Source of the DNA: Nocardioides sp.
GTDB lineage: Bacteria > Actinomycetota > Actinomycetes > Propionibacteriales > Nocardioidaceae
Direction of reading: 5' to 3'
NCBI GenBank assembly: GCA_002729525.1
Contig: PBYI01000061.1
Location: 1-54,344 of the forward strand
DNA length: 54,344 bases
The notes below the pieces were generated by a model, which was given only the letters and a program-made list of their open reading frames with translations, was not told the DNA's origin and ran no database searches. Shown in pieces: positions 50,886-54,344 of this stretch; positions within the stretch are counted from its first letter, which is position 1, and the number at the start of each line of letters is the position of its first letter. The translations under genes and the position numbers were made by a program.

Positions 50886-50920
50886 CCAGAGGTCGCAGGT
50901 TCAAATCCTGCCCCCGCTAC
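50886..50920. repeat. tRNA 3'-end direct repeat, right attachment site
   Basis: Identical 35 bp to 41212-41246 (T arm and acceptor 3' strand of a tRNA). The preceding DNA shows no tRNA body. It is followed by the tRNA-type terminator at 50936, so this side is the original 3' flank of the tRNA locus. Confidence 0.88.
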
Positions 50921-50935
50921 ACAGTGCGACAGCAG

Positions 50936-50976
50936 AAGAAAGCCGCTCCCGGAGTCATCCGGGAGCGGCTTTCTTT
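50936..50976 (+). terminator. strong intrinsic terminator after the tRNA end
   Basis: Perfect 18-bp stem: AAGAAAGCCGCTCCCGGA, loop GTCA, TCCGGGAGCGGCTTTCTT, followed by T. Typical terminator of a tRNA gene and also placed to end the pnkp operon. Confidence 0.9.
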
Positions 50977-51122
50977 ATGCCCCGGACAACCCGACCTCAT
51001 CGTCGAGGGCCGCGTGGGTCGCGAGGTGGTGCGGCCGCATGAGTCGCGCTCGCGAACAGCTGGCTCCCAAGTCACGACCACGTTCACTGCCCCACTGTCA
51101 GCGGCTGTGGTGGGATGGTCCG

Positions 51123-51725
51123 GTGAGTGACGAGGTGCCTCGGCGGCGGGTGCGCAACCCGGAGCGCACGCGGCAGGTGATCATCGGCGCCGTGCTCGAG
51201 TCGCTCGACCGCGGCGAGCTGAGCCCGACCAGCCGCGTCATCGCCGAGCGGGCCGGGGTCTCCGAGCGCAGCGTCTTCACGCACTTCAAGGACTTGACCG
51301 AGCTCCGTGAGGCCGCTGCCGTTGAGCAGACCCTGCGTATCGCTGCGTTGGTCGAGCCGATCAGTGCCGATGGCACGCTCCGCGAGCGCGTCGACGCCGT
51401 GCTAACCCAGGCCGAGCGCATCTACCCCGTGCAGGTCGGCGTCCGGACCGTCGAGGCCTCTCTCGAGGTCGTGACCTCACCGATCGTCGAGGCCTCCCGT
51501 CGCGTGCGCGCCATGTTTCGGGAGTACGTCAAGGGGATCTTCGAGCCCGAGCTCGCCGCCGCCGACGATGTCGAGCAGCTCGTCGAGCTGCTCGACGCGA
51601 CGTTCGACTGGTCGATGCGACACCAGCTCGTGACGCGCCAGCAACTCGGCCAGAAGGAGGCCTCGGCGGTCGTGCGGCGCATCGTCCTCGCGGTGCTCGC
51701 GCCCGACGGACCACTATTGCAGTAG
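51123..51725 (+). CDS. TetR-family regulator
   Basis: 200 residues from GTG 51123 (VSDEVPRRRVRNPERTRQVI); the upstream part of the open frame has no similarity. HTH: RQVIIGAVLESLDRGELSPT, SRVIAERAGVSERSVFTHFK. The recognition helix ends VFTHF. C-terminal domain helical, with TRQQLGQKEASAVVRRIVLA near the end. It sits just right of the attachment site and before the DUF1214/DUF1254 pair, which it may control. First native gene beyond the element. Confidence 0.85.
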   Translation: MSDEVPRRRVRNPERTRQVIIGAVLESLDRGELSPTSRVIAERAGVSERSVFTHFKDLTELREAAAVEQTLRIAALVEPISADGTLRERVDAVLTQAERIYPVQVGVRTVEASLEVVTSPIVEASRRVRAMFREYVKGIFEPELAAADDVEQLVELLDATFDWSMRHQLVTRQQLGQKEASAVVRRIVLAVLAPDGPLLQ

Positions 51726-51812
51726 CACTGCATTAGTGGCTAGGCTCGTCAGCATGACCTCGATGTCCTACCGCGCCGCCACCCATGGGCACTCAGGGAA
51801 GCCAGGCGCGAG

Positions 51813-52406
51813 ATGAGTCGGGGACGAGTCGTGCTGGCATGGGGACTGGTGGCGGCGCTTGGTGCCGCGCTGGGGGTTGGCTCGGCGCTATGGATCCTCG
51901 TCGGACGAGGCCCCACCGGCGGCACCCGCGTCGGCGTCTGGTCGATCGACCTCGACGTGGGTGGCGATCAAGGCGGCCGCTACGTGCGGGCGGTCACCGC
52001 CACACAGGGCCTGCTCGCGATGGCCCAGCGCGAGGCGGTCTACTTCGTGGCGGATGCCGACGGGGAGGGGCGCGCCCTCGACGCGGACTGCGCCTACGAG
52101 ATCGCCGGCGCTGACTTCCCGGCGTACTGGTGGTCGATCACCGCCTACGACGGCTCCTACCTCGCCGACAACACCGACGACCGCGCCTCGGTCGACGCTA
52201 CGAGCGTCGTGCGCTCCGACGACGGCAGTTGGCGCGCTCGGCTGGCACGGCGTGATGACTCCGCCGCGAACTGGATCTCCCTGGACGCCAGTGCCTCGCC
52301 CAACCTCCTGCTGCGCCTCTACGTCCCCGAGAGGTCCGTGCTCGACGACCCAGCCAGTGTGCCGGTGCCGACGATCCGTCGCCTCAGCTGTGAAGGTGAC
52401 ACATGA
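51813..52406 (+). CDS. DUF1214 protein with N-terminal membrane anchor
   Basis: 197 residues. Residues about 6-30 (VVLAWGLVAALGAALGVGSA) are a signal anchor. The rest matches DUF1214: AYEIAGADFPAYWWSITAYD, GSYLADNTDDRASVDATSVV, SAANWISLDASASPNLLLRL, YVPERSVLDDPASVPVPTIR. Usually DUF1254 and DUF1214 form one exported protein; here each is separate and membrane anchored. Function unknown. Overlaps the next gene as ATGA. Confidence 0.85.
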   Translation: MSRGRVVLAWGLVAALGAALGVGSALWILVGRGPTGGTRVGVWSIDLDVGGDQGGRYVRAVTATQGLLAMAQREAVYFVADADGEGRALDADCAYEIAGADFPAYWWSITAYDGSYLADNTDDRASVDATSVVRSDDGSWRARLARRDDSAANWISLDASASPNLLLRLYVPERSVLDDPASVPVPTIRRLSCEGDT

Positions 52407-52936
52407 GACCACGTCGCGTGGGCGGCGCCGCGCTGGTGGTCGCCGTGGTCGCCTTGGTCGCGCACGTCGGAACGGTCGTCGCCTCCCCGCGCGTGGTGAT
52501 GGCCGTCGCTGAGAAACGCCTGGCCGACCAGGCGGGGGGACGCAACACGTGGCTGCACGCCCCACGGGCGACGCCGCAGAACCAGCAGGTCGTGCGGACC
52601 TCTCCGGACCTCGCCTACTCCGCCTGCGTGTGGGACCTCTCGGACGGTCCCGCGCGCATCACGTTGCCCGGGTGGGACGAGTACTTCTCGCTCAGCCTCT
52701 ATCAGGCCCGCACCGACAACTTCTTCGTCGCCAGCGACCGGACCTCGCCGGACGGCGTCGACATCCTGCTCGCCACCGAGCAGCAGGCCGCGGCGACCAC
52801 CGCGCCCGACGACGTCCAGCTCGTCGTCGCGCCCTCGACCACCGGCGTGGCGCTGCTGCGCTATCTCGCGCCCACTCCCGCGGCCTTCGTAGCCGTTGAC
52901 CGGGTACGACGTGAGGCCCGGTGCGGCGGAGCGTGA
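52403..52936 (+). CDS. DUF1254 protein with N-terminal membrane anchor
   Basis: 177 residues. Residues about 7-28 (GAALVVAVVALVAHVGTVVA) form the anchor. The body has the DUF1254 pattern: NTWLHAPRATPQNQQVVRTS, PDLAYSACVWDLSDGPARIT, LPGWDEYFSLSLYQARTDNF. Partner of the DUF1214 gene; together they resemble a split version of the DUF1254-DUF1214 fusion found in many bacteria. No catalytic role is established. Confidence 0.85.
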   Translation: MRPRRVGGAALVVAVVALVAHVGTVVASPRVVMAVAEKRLADQAGGRNTWLHAPRATPQNQQVVRTSPDLAYSACVWDLSDGPARITLPGWDEYFSLSLYQARTDNFFVASDRTSPDGVDILLATEQQAAATTAPDDVQLVVAPSTTGVALLRYLAPTPAAFVAVDRVRREARCGGA

Positions 52937-53224
52937 GCACCGGGGAAGCCGCCCCGAACGGCGGCTGCGGGCGCGATGCGCGACGAACTGCTGCGTTGGA
53001 CCGACGCGCTGAAGGAGTTCTGGTCCGACGCCGTGGGGCGTGCGGCCGCCTCTGGACCTGCCGCTAGCGCGCCGGGGTTGTCGGGTCGAGGGCTACGGGC
53101 TCAACCGCGCGGAGCCGTCGGCAGTAGCCCGATATGACCAGATGCTCGGCCGGTCGGCCCTTTCCTCGGCTGGGGAGTGTCGAGGTGGCCTGCTGCGCAC
53201 CATGCTGGTGGGGTGGCCATCCCC
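52937..53224. other. degenerate coding stretch
   Basis: An ORF from ATG 52976 (MRDELLRWTDALKEFWSDAV) looks coding at its start but dissolves into Ala/Pro/Gly text and stops at about 53138. Probably a truncated gene; no family recognised. Confidence 0.35.
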
Positions 53225-53656
53225 ATGACTCCGGGCCGCACGGTCGACGTGCTGTTTCAGTTCATCGCGGAGGCGGCTGCGAAGGTCTCGGGATTCCAGG
53301 TCGCCGTGCTCAACGTGGTCCGTGGCGACTACTACGAGGTGGTGGCGGTCGCGGGCTCGGCAGAGAGTGAGGCGGCGCTGCTCGGCACGACCAGCACTCT
53401 CACCAACCTCGGGCGGTGGGAGAGCTTCGGAGTCGACTGGGGGAGCTGGCGGTTCATCGAGGCCGGCTCCTACTCCTTCGCGGCGGACGAGCCGGTCTGG
53501 ATCCCCTCGGAGGTGCCCCCGCCGCGGAGCAAAGACGAGTGGCATCCCCTCGACATGCTGACCGATCCCGAGCAGCCACCGAGCCCGAGCACAAGGGCGA
53601 CGGTGGAGATGACGAGAGCAGCAGGGCCCGGGGCGGGTCGTGGTGAACGCGTCTAG
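53225..53656 (+). pseudogene. GAF-domain fragment
   Basis: From ATG 53225 the frame begins MTPGRTVDVLFQFIAEAAAK and then VSGFQVAVLNVVRGDYYEVV, AVAGSAESEAALLGTTSTLT, and ends DEWHPLDMLTDPEQP before low-complexity residues. This is the first two-thirds of a GAF sensor domain of the type at the start of actinobacterial diguanylate cyclase/phosphodiesterases. The rest of the protein is missing: after about 53580 the sequence changes to an unrelated gene. A truncation relic. Confidence 0.65.
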
Positions 53657-54248
53657 ATACCGGCTCAACGCTCACAAGCTCGAACAGGCCGTGAACGAGG
53701 CCGGGAAGCCGGCAACCGGACCTGTCACCCTCGACCGAATTCGAGCCCGCGAGCCGGTGTGGGCCCACTGCCGAAACCACGCGAACTCGTTCCTTGAGGC
53801 ACTCGAAGAGCTAGGCGCGCACCCCGACGATGCTCCCATCACTAGCGACGGGCAAGAGTTGGCTGCTGCAATCGGCGAGGTTGAGGACTGGGAGACAGCT
53901 GACGTCGAGAAGCTCGTCGCGCTCAGCGCCCCTGACGTCGCCGTCGACGTGGGAGAACACATTCCCACCGACAGATGGCCGGTGCTCGCCGCCCAGAACC
54001 GGCTCAGCCTTACCGTTGAGAATTTCGCGGAGTACGCCGAGCAGTGGGGTGTCGACGAGCCGCTGAGCACCATCCTGAAGGGCCGTCTCGCGGGGCTCCC
54101 CGGAGACAGCCCTCTGCTTTCCCGCAGAGACGTCTACGCAGACCAGGAACAGGAAGGCGCACCGGACACAGATGCCAAGATCGTGAACCTGGCGGTGGCT
54201 GTCGTGAACGCCGCACGGAAACTGCCGAACGCCCGGGAGCGGGCCTGA
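53640..54248 (+). CDS. hypothetical protein, probably N-terminally truncated
   Basis: 202 residues from GTG 53640 or 53643 (VNASRYRLNAHKLEQAVNEA). Helical, acidic, with VWAHCRNHANSFLEALEELG, VEKLVALSAPDVAVDVGEHI, LAAQNRLSLTVENFAEYAEQ and WGVDEPLSTILKG. The style resembles the C-terminal part of very large YobI-type P-loop ATPases, but I cannot confirm this. It begins right after the GAF fragment without its own clear ribosome site, so its true 5' part was probably lost in the same rearrangement. The IS3 element starts about 30 bases after it. Confidence 0.5.
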   Translation: MVNASRYRLNAHKLEQAVNEAGKPATGPVTLDRIRAREPVWAHCRNHANSFLEALEELGAHPDDAPITSDGQELAAAIGEVEDWETADVEKLVALSAPDVAVDVGEHIPTDRWPVLAAQNRLSLTVENFAEYAEQWGVDEPLSTILKGRLAGLPGDSPLLSRRDVYADQEQEGAPDTDAKIVNLAVAVVNAARKLPNARERA

Positions 54249-54281
54249 CCTGCCCCACCGCTTGGGTTCCAGATTCAGTGG

Positions 54282-54344
54282 CTAACTGACTGCGGTGTTG
54301 GCGTTGTGTTCGGACAGTAGTTCGTACTCGATTGGCGTGCGGTA
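54282..54344 (-). CDS. IS3-family transposase OrfB, C-terminal end, cut by window edge
   Basis: Reading leftward from the edge: YRTPIEYELLSEHNANTAVS then TAG. This is the usual C-terminal end of IS3 OrfB (R-T-P-x-E-Y). About 20 residues are present. Same orientation as the OrfA fragment at the left edge; whether both belong to the same IS type cannot be seen here. Confidence 0.7.
   Translation of the reverse strand, partial: YRTPIEYELLSEHNANTAVS

Larger units (their letters stand above)
41212..50920. mobile_element. integrative element carrying an RNA-repair system
   Basis: Bounded by 35-bp perfect direct repeats of a tRNA 3' end (41212-41246 and 50886-50920), with a tyrosine recombinase as the first gene inside the left repeat. 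This is the layout of a tRNA-integrated genomic island of about 9.7 kb. Gene order: int, PD-(D/E)XK nuclease-like gene, RlaP (leftward), Y RNAs, TROVE/Ro60, Hen1, Pnkp. No conjugation or replication genes, so it would need help to transfer. Neither repeat is part of a complete tRNA, which suggests a further element or rearrangement to the left. Confidence 0.8.

Noticed and set aside
50886..50920. Intact tRNA gene ending at 50920
   Set aside because: No D arm, anticodon arm or 5' acceptor strand lies upstream; only the last 35 bases of a tRNA are present, as at 41212.
1..54344. CRISPR array, prophage structural genes, plasmid replication or partition genes, conjugation genes, rRNA
   Set aside because: Looked for regular spaced repeats and family motifs on both strands; none seen, so no replicon type can be claimed.

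Overview
The window is high-GC DNA with GTG and TTG starts, dense ATGA-type gene overlaps, many TetR regulators and a mycothiol-type DinB protein. This points to an actinobacterium; a Nocardioides-like host is my inference from the general look of the genes, not a proven assignment. The DNA is accessory in character. Both window edges lie inside IS3-family copies, and broken insertion sequences occur at about 1.6-2.4, 24.2-25.0, 37.9-38.0 and 38.4-40.8 kb. A 35-bp tRNA 3'-end sequence is directly repeated at 41212 and 50886.

Layout. 0-2.7 kb: IS3 edge fragment, small helix-turn-helix and membrane genes, a frameshifted gene, and an IS3 remnant fused to a truncated MarR gene. 2.8-10.7 kb: DUF2243 membrane protein, a cytochrome P450, a TetR-MMPL exporter pair, and a TetR/membrane coiled-coil pair. 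10.9-14.2 kb: thioesterase-TetR and an acyl-CoA dehydrogenase divergent from a TetR, with two operator-like palindromes between them. 15.0-22.2 kb: a complete CYP153-type terminal hydroxylase operon: AraC regulator, [2Fe-2S] ferredoxin, CYP153-like P450, ferredoxin reductase, GMC alcohol dehydrogenase, aldehyde dehydrogenase. It predicts conversion of a medium-chain alkane or terpenoid side chain to the acid. 22.7-25.0 kb: a BtrH/DUF4872-like protein and an IS1634-type fragment. 25.2-37.8 kb: an eleven-gene operon resembling the acyclic-terpene (Atu) pathway: acyl-CoA ligase, phosphotransacetylase-like protein, AtuA split into two genes, TetR, biotin-dependent carboxylase beta and alpha subunits, acyl-CoA dehydrogenase, enoyl-CoA hydratase, a DinB-like protein and an alpha/beta hydrolase.

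37.8-40.8 kb: an IS3 remnant and a 2.4-kb IS21-family element with 50-bp inverted ends and a 4-bp target duplication; both its genes are broken.

41.2-50.9 kb is the most interesting part: an integrative element of about 9.7 kb bounded by direct repeats of a tRNA 3' end. It carries a tyrosine recombinase next to the left repeat, a PD-(D/E)XK nuclease-like gene, a RlaP-type nucleotidyltransferase, and an RNA-repair operon of a TROVE/Ro60 protein, Hen1 and Pnkp. Just upstream of the Ro gene is a Y RNA (YrlA class). It folds by hand into a complete but circularly permuted tRNA module: T arm, acceptor helix closed by a short loop, D arm, with the Ro-binding stem in place of the anticodon loop. A second, degenerate copy follows. 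The set makes sense together: Pnkp heals and seals cleaved RNA, Hen1 methylates the break so it cannot be cut again, Ro and Y RNA handle damaged or misfolded RNA, and RlaP may edit RNA ends.

50.9-54.3 kb: the tRNA terminator, a TetR, a DUF1214/DUF1254 membrane-anchored pair, and gene fragments up to the second IS3 edge. All families are assigned by reading motifs by eye; no database search was run.
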